Assembly: GCA_963771845.1 (NCBI GenBank)
Contig: CAVYVC010000042.1
Location: forward strand, 66,507-130,506
DNA: 64,000 nt
Reading direction: 5' to 3'
From: VAZQ01 sp963771845
GTDB lineage: Bacteria > Pseudomonadota > Alphaproteobacteria > Rhizobiales > Xanthobacteraceae
Under the pieces are notes generated by a model that saw only the letters and a list, made by a program, of their open reading frames with translations, was not told the DNA's origin and made no database searches. Positions within the stretch are counted from its first letter, which is position 1, and each line of letters starts with the position of its first letter. Shown one piece after another: positions 25,111 through 34,526 of the stretch. Made by a program: the position numbers and the translations under genes.

Positions 25111-26052
25111 TCGACCACCTCGTCGGCGCGGGCGAGCAGCGTCGCCGGCACGTCCAGGCCGAGCGCTCTAGCGGTCTTGAGATTGATCACCAGCTCGTAC
25201 TTGGTCGGCGCTTGCACCGGCAGATCGGCCGGCTTTTCGCCCTTGAGGATGCGGTCGACATAGCCGGCCGCTTGCCGGTGCTGGTCGACAAAATTAGGTC
25301 CGTAGGAGATCAGGCCGCCGCTGGTGGCGAAGAGGCGGACGGGGTAGACCGCGGGCAATCGGTGCTGGGCTGCAAGCGTGATGATCAGATCGCGACGAAC
25401 CGTGGCCAACGCGCTTCCTGTCACGATCAGTCCGCTATTTGACCGGCGTGCGAATGCTGCGAGTACGCGCTCGATCTCAGCGGGATCGCGTACGTTGACT
25501 GGCCTGACATCCACCCCGAACGAAGGAGCCGCGGACTGGATTACCGCGAACTGGCCAATCCCGCCGGTGATAGCGGGATCCCGAAGGACCGCCGCTCGCG
25601 TCACGCCTGGCGCGATCTGTTTGAGCAGCTCCAGCCATTTCCCGCTGATGCTGTACTCGAAATTCATGAAACCTGTGACGTTGCCGCCGGGCTCGGCCAG
25701 GCTATCGACGAAGCCTCCGCCGACCGGGTCGGCGACGATCGTGAACACGACAGGCACGGTTCGGGTTGCCTTGAGCAACGGTTCTAAGATCGAGCTGCCA
25801 GAGGCCAAAATAGCGTCCGGCGCGAGCGCGACCAACTCGACCGCGTATTTGCGACCGCGGTCGGGGTCGCCTGCGGCCCAGCGGGTGTCGATCCGCAGGT
25901 TACGGCCGTCGGTCCAACCCAATTGCGCCAGCCCCTGCAGGAAGGCCGCCATGTGGGCTCGCGCATCAGGATCGTCCGCGCTTAGGCTCATGAGCATGCC
26001 GATGCGCCGCAGCCGCACCGGCTAGAAGCGACATGAACTCCCGCCGTTTCAT
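25107..26052 (-). pseudogene. ABC_sub_bind-family binding protein with a frameshifted signal peptide
   Basis: The domain reads well from GTG 26018 (RRIGMLMSLSADDPDA through DPVGGGFVDSLAEPGGNVTG to KPADLPVQAPTKYEL), but it lacks a signal peptide. Upstream, a proper start exists: GAGGAGGG precedes ATG 26052, which opens MKRREFMSLLAGAAAA in a different frame and soon stops. The usual WPLAARAQQ-type end of the signal is missing. A deletion appears to have joined GAAAA to RRIGML out of frame. As written the protein would not be exported, so it is probably non-functional. It is the upstream partner of the intact copy, so the two arose by duplication. Confidence 0.75.
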
Positions 26053-26335
26053 TACGCTGCCCTCCTCAGGCTAGGGCTGCACGTTACCACACGGCTGCGT
26101 GAGAAACGCTCTTGTGCATCACGGCAAAATTGATCGTCGAATAGCAGAAATGGGTCATTCGCCACGGGATCGAGCCAGTAGCAAGTCTAGCCATGTCCGC
26201 TATGCCCCGAATGCGTAATTTTCAGAGCATCAGCGGCTTCCGGACGGGCCGTTGCAGGTTGATGATACGGCTATGGACATGATTTCAAGCTCCGAAACTG
26301 GAGCCTCGAATGCTGCCGGACAGGCCGGATCCAAC
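26053..26335. other. Intergenic region with a short repeat copy
   Basis: About 280 bases between the binding-protein pair and the suf operon end. It holds TCCGCTATGCCCCGA at 26196-26210, a direct copy of the word at 24032-24046. GAATGCGTAAT at 26209-26219 is the reverse complement of 24000-24010. No gene is seen. The leftward promoter of the binding-protein pair should be at its left end. Confidence 0.45.
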
Positions 26336-26707
26336 CTACAGGACTTCGGCGGCCGGCTTGAGCTCTACCGATTTACCGCAGCCGCAGGCTGAGGTCTGAT
26401 TGGGGTTGTTGAACACAAATTGGGCGGACAGCTTGTCGGTCTTGTAGTCCATTTCCGTGCCGAGCAGGAAGAGCACCGCCTTCGGGTCGATGAGCACGCG
26501 CACGCCCTTGTCCTCTACCACCTCGTCGGCTTTGTCGATCTGATGCGCATATTCCATGGTGTAGGCCATGCCGGCGCAGCCGCCGTTCTTCACACCGACG
26601 CGCACCCCCAAAACCGGCTCTGCCGCGTTCGCCATCACGTATTTGATGCGCTCAGCGGCGGCGTCCGTGAGCTTGATCACCTGGGGTCTTGGCCGTGGGC
26701 TGGCCAT
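26336..26707 (-). CDS. sufA: Iron-sulfur cluster assembly A-type carrier (SufA/IscA)
   Basis: A 123-residue A-type carrier that accepts a cluster from the SufBCD scaffold and passes it to apo-proteins. The three ligand cysteines are present: C44 in NGGCAGM and C108/C110 in SACGCG. The ATG at 26707 is chosen because AGGAGGAA precedes it; a longer in-frame start adds 45 residues of unrelated sequence. It is the last gene of the suf operon, about 140 bases behind sufT, a gap that might hold its own weak promoter. Confidence 0.9.
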   Translation of the reverse strand: MASPRPRPQVIKLTDAAAERIKYVMANAAEPVLGVRVGVKNGGCAGMAYTMEYAHQIDKADEVVEDKGVRVLIDPKAVLFLLGTEMDYKTDKLSAQFVFNNPNQTSACGCGKSVELKPAAEVL

Positions 26708-26849
26708 ATCCGTCTTCCTCCTGCGCTCAGAGCCGGGGCCGCCGGGGGCATCGTCCCTTAAAATAACAACGAATTGGCCATTTTGAAGATGACGGTAATC
26801 GGGGGTCAGCGGGTCTGATGATTGACCACTCGTTCCTGACACCCTCCCA

Positions 26850-27281
26850 TCACCACATATTGAGCACCGCGCGCGCTTCCTCCGACATCCGGCTGGGATC
26901 CCACGGGGGATCCCATACGATGTTCACCTTCACCGCGCCCACCCCGGCAACGCTGGCAACCGCGTTCTCCACCATGACCGGCAATTCCTGCGCGGATGGG
27001 CAGTTGGGCGTGGTCAGGGTCATATCGACACTCACGGCGCGATCGTCGGCAATATCAATCCGGTAGATCAGGCCAAGCTCATAAATGTCAGCCGGGATCT
27101 CCGGATCATAGACCGTTTTAAGCGCGCAGATGATCTCATCCGTCAACCGCGCGATCTCCGTTTCGCCCAAGCCAGACTGATTGCCGGCGTTGCCATCGAC
27201 CGTGGCGGTGGGACTGCCTGCACCGGTTTCTTCCGTCTTGCCGGTCTCCACGTTGGAGACGTCCGCTGCCTCTTGCGTCAT
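26850..27281 (-). CDS. sufT: SUF-system Fe-S maturation protein (DUF59/MIP18 family)
   Basis: A 143-residue protein with an N-terminal Gly/Thr/Ser-rich leader of about 45 residues and a DUF59 domain (about 50-143). It contains VYDPEIPADIYELGLIY and the Cys-containing TTPNCPSAQ, then VWDPPWDPSRMSEEA. SufT-type proteins help mature certain Fe-S enzymes. The ATG at 27281 overlaps the sufS stop as ATGA, so they are coupled, which also fixes the start against longer options. Confidence 0.9.
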   Translation of the reverse strand: MTQEAADVSNVETGKTEETGAGSPTATVDGNAGNQSGLGETEIARLTDEIICALKTVYDPEIPADIYELGLIYRIDIADDRAVSVDMTLTTPNCPSAQELPVMVENAVASVAGVGAVKVNIVWDPPWDPSRMSEEARAVLNMW

Positions 27282-28519
27282 GCGAAGAACCCCTGTGCCT
27301 TGATCAGAGCCTCTGTCAGACCGTCCACCTCCTCGTGCGTATTGTAGAGCGCAAATGATGCGCGGCAGGTGGCCGTCACGCCGAAGCGCGCGAGCAACGG
27401 CATTACGCAATGCGTGCCCGCGCGCACCGCCACTCCGGAACGGTCGATGATGGTTGCGACATCGTGCGGATGCGCTCCCTTGACCTCGAACGAGAGGATA
27501 GGGCCCTTGTCCTCGGCTGCGCCGAAAATCCGCAACGAGTTGATTTCCCGCAGCCGCTCGGTCGCATATTTGATCAGCCCCTGCTCATGTTTCCTGATGC
27601 GCGGTTTGCCAATGGAATTGACGTAGTCGATGGCAGCGCCGAGCCCGATCGCCTGGACGATGGGAGGCGTGCCGGCTTCGAACTTGTGAGGCGGCTCACC
27701 GTAAAGGATGCGGTCCTCGAAAACTTCGCGAATCATCTCGCCACCGCCATTGAACGGCGGCATGGTTTCGAGATGAGCCTGCTTGCCATAGAGTACACCA
27801 ATGCCGCTCGGACCATAAAGCTTGTGCCCCGTAAGCGCGTAAAAGTCGCAGTCGATATCCTGCACATCGACATCGAGATGAACGGCCGACTGCGCGCCGT
27901 CGAGCAGCACGGGAATGCCGCGGGCATGGGCGCGGGCGACCACTTCTTTCACCGGAACAACAGTGCCCAGCATGTTGGACATGTGGGTCAGTGCGACCAT
28001 TCTGGTGCGTGGGGTCAGAAGCTTCTCGAACTCATCAAGCAGAAGATTGCCGTCATCATCGACGGGAGCCCATTTGATTACGGCGCCCTGACGTTCCCGC
28101 AAAAAATGCCAGGGCACGATGTTTGAATGGTGCTCCATAATGGAGAGCACAATCTCATCGCCCGTTTTGATGCGCTCGCGGCCGAACGTGTAGGCAACAA
28201 GATTGATTGCCTCGGTCGCGTTGCGGGTGAAGACGATTTCTTCCTTGCGCGCGGCGTTGATGAAAGCGCGCACTTTTTCGCGGGCATCCTCGTAGGCCTC
28301 GGTCGCGGCGTTGGCAAGATAATGCAATCCGCGATGAACATTGGCGTATTCGGCGGTGTAGGCATGCTGCATGCGATCGAGAACGGCTTTCGGCTTCTGC
28401 GCCGAGGCGGCGTTATCGAGGTAAACGAGCGGCTTGCCATAGACTTGCAGCGCCAGGATCGGAAAGTCCTCCCGGATGCGCGAAACGTCATAAGCACCGT
28501 TGCTCAGCGCCTCATGCAT
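27278..28519 (-). CDS. sufS: Cysteine desulfurase, SufS type
   Basis: A 413-residue PLP enzyme that takes sulfur from cysteine for cluster assembly. It has LDNAASAQKP, HRGLHYLANAATEAYE, the PLP lysine K233 in ALTGHKLYGP and the persulfide cysteine C371 in RAGTHCVMPL. These are group II (SufS) features. The ATG at 28519 is preferred to a TTG 13 codons earlier because the family begins near here. It lies 10 bases after sufD. No sufE or sufU gene is present in the operon. Confidence 0.92.
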   Translation of the reverse strand: MHEALSNGAYDVSRIREDFPILALQVYGKPLVYLDNAASAQKPKAVLDRMQHAYTAEYANVHRGLHYLANAATEAYEDAREKVRAFINAARKEEIVFTRNATEAINLVAYTFGRERIKTGDEIVLSIMEHHSNIVPWHFLRERQGAVIKWAPVDDDGNLLLDEFEKLLTPRTRMVALTHMSNMLGTVVPVKEVVARAHARGIPVLLDGAQSAVHLDVDVQDIDCDFYALTGHKLYGPSGIGVLYGKQAHLETMPPFNGGGEMIREVFEDRILYGEPPHKFEAGTPPIVQAIGLGAAIDYVNSIGKPRIRKHEQGLIKYATERLREINSLRIFGAAEDKGPILSFEVKGAHPHDVATIIDRSGVAVRAGTHCVMPLLARFGVTATCRASFALYNTHEEVDGLTEALIKAQGFFA

Positions 28520-28529
28520 GTCACGCCTG

Positions 28530-29840
28530 TTATTTCCGCCCTGCGAGCCATGCCGCAACGTCGCCCATCAACGTGTCGCGCAGGCCCGCGTGCTCGATCC
28601 CCTCGACAGCTTCGCCCACGAAGGCCTGGATCAGCAGGGCTTCCGCTTCGTTTTGCGAGATGCCGCGCGCCTTGAGATAGAACAGGAGCTCTGCATTGAG
28701 AGCACCTGACGTTGCGCCGTGGCCGCACTGTACGTCATCGGCGAAGATTTCAAGCTCGGGCTTGTTGGCCGCCTCCGCGCTGTCCGATAGAAGGAGCGCA
28801 TGCGTGGCCATTTTGGCGTCAGTCTTCTGCGCGTGTGGCCGCACAATGATCTTGCCCTGGAAGATGCCATGACTTTCGCCGTCAAGCACGGACTTGAACA
28901 TTTCGCGGCTGGTACACCCCCCGGCAACGTGCTCTGCGACCAGTGTTGTGTCCACGTGCTGGCGATGCTTGGCGAGGCATGCGCCGCGAATGCCCGCGAC
29001 CGTGCCCTCCCCCGCGAAGCGCACGAACAGCTGGTTGCGGACAACGGCGCCGCCGGCCGTGAACAGAAATTCGTTGAAGCGCGCCTGCGCGCCGACGCAG
29101 GCCATCAGGGTCGAGACATGAAGCGCGCCTGCGCGCGTGATTTTGACGTGGTCCACGTGAGCATTGGCGCGGACATCAAGCTCGAGGGCTGTGTTCACCT
29201 GGAATTCATCCGAGCCCTCATGACTTTCAACCAGCATGGCGCGGGCGCCATTTCCGATCGTAATAAGGGACCGCATGAACACGGCGCCGCCGTGCTCCCC
29301 CGTATTGACAAAGATCAGATGGATTGGCCGCGATAGCGCAACGCCAGGCGCAACATCGATCATCACGCCGTCACCCATGAAAGCGGTATTGAGGGCAACA
29401 GCAATGTCGTCCGTCGGCACAATGCGCCCGATCTCCCCGACGTCGCCCGAGACAAGGAGCGCGGCCATGGAACGGATGGTCAGGCCGCCCTCGAGCGCGG
29501 CGAGATCGGAGAGTTCCGGCACGAAGCTGCCATCGACAAAAACAAGGCGACGCGCATCGATTGCGAGATGCATCGCCCCCGCCTCTTTTGCGCGCAGCTT
29601 GGCAGCTGCATCCGGCAGCGGCGCGAGCGGCTTTGCCGCGGGCATGAGCGCGCGCAAATCGGTATATTTCCACTCCTCGATACGCCGATGCGGGAGCCCA
29701 TCAGCCGCAAAGCGCCGGAAGGCATTCTCGCGCAAACTCGCTACCGCAGGCGCTCCCGGCAGGCTGCGCCTCGCGGCCGCGAAATGCGTCTCGAGCGCGC
29801 TCTCGGCGTCAGTCTTGCTGGCTCGAACCTCAGTGCTCAT
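28530..29840 (-). CDS. sufD: Fe-S assembly scaffold subunit SufD
   Basis: A 436-residue member of the SufB/SufD family, which forms the SufBC2D scaffold. It has RRIEEWKYTDLRALMP near residue 53 and the beta-helix core. The C-terminal part reads HGIFQGKIIVRPHAQKTDA, then FADDVQCGHGATSGALNAE, whose Cys-x-His-Gly is the conserved SufD site. The ATG is 6 bases from the sufC stop. It contributes to cluster formation together with SufB. Confidence 0.92.
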   Translation of the reverse strand: MSTEVRASKTDAESALETHFAAARRSLPGAPAVASLRENAFRRFAADGLPHRRIEEWKYTDLRALMPAAKPLAPLPDAAAKLRAKEAGAMHLAIDARRLVFVDGSFVPELSDLAALEGGLTIRSMAALLVSGDVGEIGRIVPTDDIAVALNTAFMGDGVMIDVAPGVALSRPIHLIFVNTGEHGGAVFMRSLITIGNGARAMLVESHEGSDEFQVNTALELDVRANAHVDHVKITRAGALHVSTLMACVGAQARFNEFLFTAGGAVVRNQLFVRFAGEGTVAGIRGACLAKHRQHVDTTLVAEHVAGGCTSREMFKSVLDGESHGIFQGKIIVRPHAQKTDAKMATHALLLSDSAEAANKPELEIFADDVQCGHGATSGALNAELLFYLKARGISQNEAEALLIQAFVGEAVEGIEHAGLRDTLMGDVAAWLAGRK

Positions 29841-29846
29841 CGCACC

Positions 29847-30602
29847 CTACGCCGCCGCGTCCTGGTATTGCGCGTAGCCGCTCGCTTCGAGCTCGAGCGC
29901 GAGCTCCTTGCCTCCGGTGCGGACAATGCGGCCTTTGGAAAGCACGTGCACAACATCAGGCACGATGTAATTGAGAAGCCGCTGATAGTGGGTGATGACG
30001 ACGAACGAGCGTTCGGGCGCCCGCAGACGATTAACGCCCTCGGCAACGACCTTCAGCGCATCGATATCGAGCCCGGAATTGGTCTCGTCCAGCACGCAAA
30101 GGCGCGGCTCCAGCACGGCCATTTGCAGGATCTCATTGCGCTTCTTCTCGCCACCGGAGAACCCGACATTGACCCCCCGGCGCAGCATCTCCTGGTCGAT
30201 GCCGAGCTTTCCCGCCATTTGGCGCACGCGCTTGAGAAAATCCGGCGTGGAGATCTCCGGCTCGCCGCGTTGCTTGCGCTGCGCATTCATGGCGGTGCGC
30301 AGGAACGTCATGGTAGCGACGCCGGGAATTTCGAGCGGATACTGGAATGCAAGAAAAAGGCCCTTGGCCGCGCGCTCGTGCGCATCCAGCGCCAGAATGT
30401 CGTCGCCGTCGAGCAGAACCTCGCCCTGCGTGACCACATATTCCTGCTTGCCGGCGAGCACATGGGCGAGTGTCGACTTACCCGACCCATTGGGCCCCAT
30501 GATCGCATGCACGCTCCCCTTCCCCACCGAAAGCTCGAGGCCGTTGAGGATTTTGTTGCCGTCCACCTCGACGTGCAGGTTTTTCACTTCCAGGAGATGC
30601 AT
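29847..30602 (-). CDS. sufC: Fe-S assembly ATPase SufC
   Basis: A 251-residue ABC-type ATPase of the SUF scaffold. Walker A GPNGSGKST is at 36-44. The SufC-type signature is FSGGEKKRNEILQM, and Walker B is followed by DETNSGLD. Its ATP cycle reshapes the SufB-SufD dimer. It is cytoplasmic and does not transport anything. It starts one base after the sufB stop, so translation is coupled. Confidence 0.95.
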   Translation of the reverse strand: MHLLEVKNLHVEVDGNKILNGLELSVGKGSVHAIMGPNGSGKSTLAHVLAGKQEYVVTQGEVLLDGDDILALDAHERAAKGLFLAFQYPLEIPGVATMTFLRTAMNAQRKQRGEPEISTPDFLKRVRQMAGKLGIDQEMLRRGVNVGFSGGEKKRNEILQMAVLEPRLCVLDETNSGLDIDALKVVAEGVNRLRAPERSFVVITHYQRLLNYIVPDVVHVLSKGRIVRTGGKELALELEASGYAQYQDAAA

Positions 30603-30603
30603 G

Positions 30604-32103
30604 TCAGCCCACGCTTCCTTCCAGGCTGATCGAGATCAGCTTCTGCGCCTCGACCGCAAACTCCATAGGCAGCTGCTGGAGCACGTCCTTGACGAAACCG
30701 TTGACCACCAGGGCGACCGCGTCTTCCGCCGAAAGCCCGCGCTGCATGCAATAGAACAGCGTATCTTCCGAGATTTTGGATGTGGTCGCCTCGTGCTCAA
30801 AGACGGTCGAGGAGTTCTTCGTTTCGATGTACGGGGTGGTATGGGCGCCGCACTTGTCCCCGATCAGAAGCGAGTCGCAGTTGGTGAAATTGCGGGCACC
30901 CTTTGCCCTGCGATGGCAGGTCACCAGCCCGCGATAGGTATTCTGCGAATGGCCGGCGGCGATACCCTTCGAAATGATCCGGCTCGTGGTGTTCTTGCCG
31001 AGATGCAGCATCTTGGTGCCGGAATCCACCTGCTGGTGCCCGTTTGAAATGGCGATGGAGTAGAACTCGCCGCGCGAGTTGTCGCCGCGCAGAATGCAGC
31101 TCGGATATTTCCAGGTAATAGCCGAGCCGGTCTCAAGCTGCGTCCAGGAGATTTTCGAGTTCATGCCGCGACAGTCACCGCGCTTGGTGACAAAATTGTA
31201 GACGCCGCCGCGTCCCTGCTGGTCGCCGGGATACCAGTTCTGGATGGTCGAATACTTGATCTCGGCGTCATCGAGCGCGACGAGCTCGACCACCGCGGCA
31301 TGCAGCTGGTTCTCGTCGCGCGACGGCGCCGTGCAGCCTTCGAGGTAGCTGACATATGAGCCCCGGTCCGCGATGATGAGCGTGCGCTCGAACTGGCCGG
31401 TATTGCGCTCGTTGATGCGGAAATAGGTCGACAGCTCCATGGGGCAGCGCACCCCGGGCGGCACATAGACGAATGAGCCATCGGAAAACACAGCCGAATT
31501 GAGCGTGGCAAAGAAATTGTCCGAGATCGGCACCACCGTGCCGAGATATTTCTTCACCAGGTCGGGGTGCTTCTGCAGAGCCTCCGAGATCGGCATGAAC
31601 AGGACGCCGGCTTTGGCAAGCTCTTCCTTGAAGGTGGTGGCTACCGACACGGAATCGAACACGGCGTCGACCGCGACACGGTTATAGGCGCTGCCGCCCT
31701 CATCATCCGCAGGCTTTTGCACGCCGAGCAGGATCTCGCGCTCGCGCAGCGGGATGCCGAGCTTCTCGTATGTCTTCAGAATCTCGGGATCGATCTCATC
31801 CAGTGACTTGGGGCCCGCCTTTTTTATGGGCGCGGCGTAGTAATAGAGGTCCTGGTAATCGATGGGTCCGTAATGGACGCGTGACCAGGTTGGCTCGCGC
31901 ATGGTGAGCCAGCGGCGATAAGCATCGAGCCGCCACCGCAGCATCCACTCGGGTTCGTTTTTCTTCCCTGAGATGAAGCGGACAATGTCCTCGGAAAGCC
32001 CCTTTGGGGCTTTTTCGGACTCGATATCCGTAACGAAGCCATACTTATACTGGTCGACGTCGATCAGGCGGACCTTCTCGACGGTCTCTTGCACGGCCGG
32101 CAT
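30604..32103 (-). CDS. sufB: Fe-S assembly scaffold subunit SufB
   Basis: A 499-residue scaffold protein. N-terminal SEDIVRFISGKKNEPEWML is a SufB hallmark. Later come YVPPGVRCPMELSTYFRIN, YLEGCTAP, KRGDCRG, and the C-terminal NSSTVFEHEATTSKI. It binds sulfur from the desulfurase and helps build the nascent cluster. GGAGGGAAGA precedes the ATG. It follows the first desulfurase gene by about 80 bases. Confidence 0.95.
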   Translation of the reverse strand: MPAVQETVEKVRLIDVDQYKYGFVTDIESEKAPKGLSEDIVRFISGKKNEPEWMLRWRLDAYRRWLTMREPTWSRVHYGPIDYQDLYYYAAPIKKAGPKSLDEIDPEILKTYEKLGIPLREREILLGVQKPADDEGGSAYNRVAVDAVFDSVSVATTFKEELAKAGVLFMPISEALQKHPDLVKKYLGTVVPISDNFFATLNSAVFSDGSFVYVPPGVRCPMELSTYFRINERNTGQFERTLIIADRGSYVSYLEGCTAPSRDENQLHAAVVELVALDDAEIKYSTIQNWYPGDQQGRGGVYNFVTKRGDCRGMNSKISWTQLETGSAITWKYPSCILRGDNSRGEFYSIAISNGHQQVDSGTKMLHLGKNTTSRIISKGIAAGHSQNTYRGLVTCHRRAKGARNFTNCDSLLIGDKCGAHTTPYIETKNSSTVFEHEATTSKISEDTLFYCMQRGLSAEDAVALVVNGFVKDVLQQLPMEFAVEAQKLISISLEGSVG

Positions 32104-32184
32104 TCTTCCCTCCGCTGCGGTTTCAAGGACCGCGGGTTGGATCAGTCGGTTATGATCGTGGTCTGCTGCTGCGCGCGCACTCCC

Positions 32185-33348
32185 TCAAGCGGCTACCATA
32201 TTCCTCTTTCTAAGTAATCGTTCCGCGACCCTAATCCAAGCTTCGATCAGCCGATCGACATCGGATTTGCGCGTGCCTGGCCCAAAACTCAGGCGAACGG
32301 CACCGCGGGCAAGTTCCCGAGGAACACCCATGGCGGCGAGCACGTGGGATGGCCCAACCTTTCCGGAGGAACAGGCCGCGCCAGAGGATACGGCGACCCC
32401 TTCGAGATCGAATGCGATCACGGCAGTCTCCGCCTTCATGCCCGGGACGGTGAAAAGGGTCGTGTTGGGCAGGCGTTCCGCGCCCGCGCCAAAAATGACG
32501 AGCTCCGGGGAGGAGCTCTTGAGCCCCGCTTCGAGCCGCCCGCGCAGGGCCAATAGATGCACGCGTTCCGCCTCGAATTCCCGCGCGGTTGCCGCCGCCG
32601 CAGCGCCAAAGCCGGCAATGCCGGGCACGTTCTCGGTTCCCGCCCGAAGGCGGCGCTCCTGGCCGCCTCCTTTGATGAGAGGAGCCGGGAACGGCACGGT
32701 TGCATTGCGCCGGATGAGCGCACCGGTTCCCTTTGGAGCCCCGATCTTGTGCCCAGAAAGAGTCAGAAGATCCGCGCCGAGATCATTGATATTGCATGGA
32801 ATTCTTCCTGGCGCCTGAACGGCATCGACGTGCAGAATTCCGCCCGCCGCGTGCACCAGCGAGGCCAATTGCGGTATCGGTTGAATAACGCCGGTCTCGT
32901 TGTTGGCGAGCATGACCGAGACCAGCACCGGACGCGGGTACTCGCCCAGCCTGCGCTCCAGCGTGGCCAGTTCAATGACGCCGTTTCGATCCACTGGAAG
33001 AGTTTCAATATCGGCCGCCGCAAAGCGCCCCCCGGCAAGCACCGAGGAATGCTCGGCGGCAGAAATAAGAAGCTTGAGGTAGCGCCTCGCCCCGTCCTCC
33101 ATCAGCGGCGTGAGCGCAAGCATGTTGGCTTCGGTGCCACCGGACGTGAAGGCCACGTTGCGCGGTTCGGCGCCGACAAGCATCGCAACATGCTCGCGCG
33201 CCTCCTCAATAAGCCGACGCGCCGCCCGGCCCTGCGCGTGAACGGAAGATGGGTTGCCCGTCGCATCGAGGGCAGCAAGCATTGCAGAGCGCGCCTCGGG
33301 ACGCAGCGGCGCACTGGCATTCCAGTCGAAATAAAGACGTTCCTGCAT
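32185..33348 (-). CDS. Cysteine desulfurase, IscS/NifS type, first gene of the suf operon
   Basis: A 387-residue PLP enzyme. It has a DWNASAPL opening, TSGGTEANMLAL, LANNETGVIQPI, the PLP lysine K201 in LSGHKIGAPKG and the catalytic C326 in SSGAACSSGK, a group I (IscS/NifS-type) loop. It therefore differs from the SufS of the same operon. Group I desulfurases at the head of suf operons are known in rhizobia. The start is the ATG at 33348; a longer frame adds 14 unrelated residues. An inverted repeat (AAGCAA 33385-33390, TTGCTT 33405-33410) lies about 40 bases upstream and could be regulatory. No Rrf2/IscR gene is adjacent. Confidence 0.9.
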   Translation of the reverse strand: MQERLYFDWNASAPLRPEARSAMLAALDATGNPSSVHAQGRAARRLIEEAREHVAMLVGAEPRNVAFTSGGTEANMLALTPLMEDGARRYLKLLISAAEHSSVLAGGRFAAADIETLPVDRNGVIELATLERRLGEYPRPVLVSVMLANNETGVIQPIPQLASLVHAAGGILHVDAVQAPGRIPCNINDLGADLLTLSGHKIGAPKGTGALIRRNATVPFPAPLIKGGGQERRLRAGTENVPGIAGFGAAAAATAREFEAERVHLLALRGRLEAGLKSSSPELVIFGAGAERLPNTTLFTVPGMKAETAVIAFDLEGVAVSSGAACSSGKVGPSHVLAAMGVPRELARGAVRLSFGPGTRKSDVDRLIEAWIRVAERLLRKRNMVAA

Positions 33349-33594
33349 GATCTCGGATCGGGCTTCGCGGCAGCGGGCGGGAGTAAGCAATCCTTTCGAA
33401 ACGCTTGCTTTTCGCCCCTCTACCCGTGCTAAAACCTCGCCGCCTGAGCCTAAGCGCTTCCACTGCGGCTCGGCAAAATCTGGAGTTGTTCTAGCTAGTT
33501 ACGTGCACCCTCCGTGGCCGTCAAGCGCGCTTCGGGTATGAGCACTGGGTCTTGCCCCTTTAGCTCGGAGCGAGAACGCAAGTGAGGTTGACGC

Positions 33595-34257
33595 ATGCCT
33601 GAAGTCATTTTTGCCGGCGCTGCCGGCCGCATCGAAGGCAGATACCATTCGGCCAAGCAAAAGAATGCCCCCATCGGGATTGTGCTTCATCCCCATCCCC
33701 AGTTCGGGGGCACAATGAATTATCAGATCATTTATCAGCTCTATTATGCCTTCGTGCATCGCAATTTTTCCGTGCTGCGCTTCAATTTCCGAGGCGTAGG
33801 CCGCAGTCAGGGCGCGTTTGATCACGGTCAGGGCGAGCTCTCCGACGCGGCCTCAGCGCTCGATTGGGCGCAGTCGATCAATCCCGAGGCACGCAGCTGT
33901 TGGATCGCGGGCTTTTCGTTCGGCGCCTGGATCGGCATGCAGCTGCTGATGCGCCGGCCGGAAATCGAGGGCTTCATCTCAATTGCGCCGCCGGCAAATC
34001 TATACGATTTCTCCTTCCTCGCTCCCTGTCCGTCGTCCGGCCTCATCATTCACGGTGACAAGGATGCAGTGGTTCCGCACCGGGATGTGACCACCCTGGT
34101 CGAGAAGCTCAAGACCCAGAAAGGCATTGTGATCGAGCAGAAGATCATTTCCGGCGCCAATCATTTCTTTGACGGCAAGGTTGAGCCGCTGATGCAATCG
34201 ATCGGCACCTATCTCGATAAGCGATTGAAGCTCGACCGGCGCCCAAGTGCCGCATAG
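33595..34257 (+). CDS. Alpha/beta hydrolase (dienelactone hydrolase-like)
   Basis: A 220-residue single-domain hydrolase. HPHPQFGGTM contributes the oxyanion region. Ser108 is in GFSFGAW, the acid is in HGDKDAVVP and the His is in GANHFFDG. The LRFNFRGVGRSQG segment is common in a widespread subgroup of bacterial serine hydrolases whose substrates are unknown. GAGG precedes the ATG. It diverges from the suf operon across about 245 bases that must hold both promoters. Confidence 0.85.
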   Translation: MPEVIFAGAAGRIEGRYHSAKQKNAPIGIVLHPHPQFGGTMNYQIIYQLYYAFVHRNFSVLRFNFRGVGRSQGAFDHGQGELSDAASALDWAQSINPEARSCWIAGFSFGAWIGMQLLMRRPEIEGFISIAPPANLYDFSFLAPCPSSGLIIHGDKDAVVPHRDVTTLVEKLKTQKGIVIEQKIISGANHFFDGKVEPLMQSIGTYLDKRLKLDRRPSAA

Positions 34258-34307
34258 GGTTGCCCGCACCTGGTGAAGCTCAGCGGGCTCAAGCGGATAT
34301 CTTGTAC

Positions 34308-34520
34308 ATGGCAGATTCTGACGACAAACCCGTAATCGAGCCCTTCCCGGACAAGGAAGGAACCGGCTGGCATGTGGTCATCAGATACCCGCATGGCCAC
34401 GAACGGCGAATCGATGGTTTTGCCAGCAGGAGCGAGGCAGTGGACTGGATCGTTGAGAACGGTTCGCAGCTTGATGAGTGGCCCGACCGTAGCGATCCGG
34501 CACAAAGCGATCCCAGCTAG
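34308..34520 (+). CDS. Small hypothetical protein (70 aa)
   Basis: A 70-residue acidic protein. Its core reads GTGWHVVIRYPHGHERRIDG, then FASRSEAVDWI. This resembles small conserved proteins of alphaproteobacteria with a short beta-sheet followed by a helix. No function is known to me. ATG 34308 is chosen because the upstream extension is not protein-like and overlaps the leader. It lies 50 bases after the hydrolase and could be its operon partner. Confidence 0.6.
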   Translation: MADSDDKPVIEPFPDKEGTGWHVVIRYPHGHERRIDGFASRSEAVDWIVENGSQLDEWPDRSDPAQSDPS

Positions 34521-34526
34521 CTTTGC

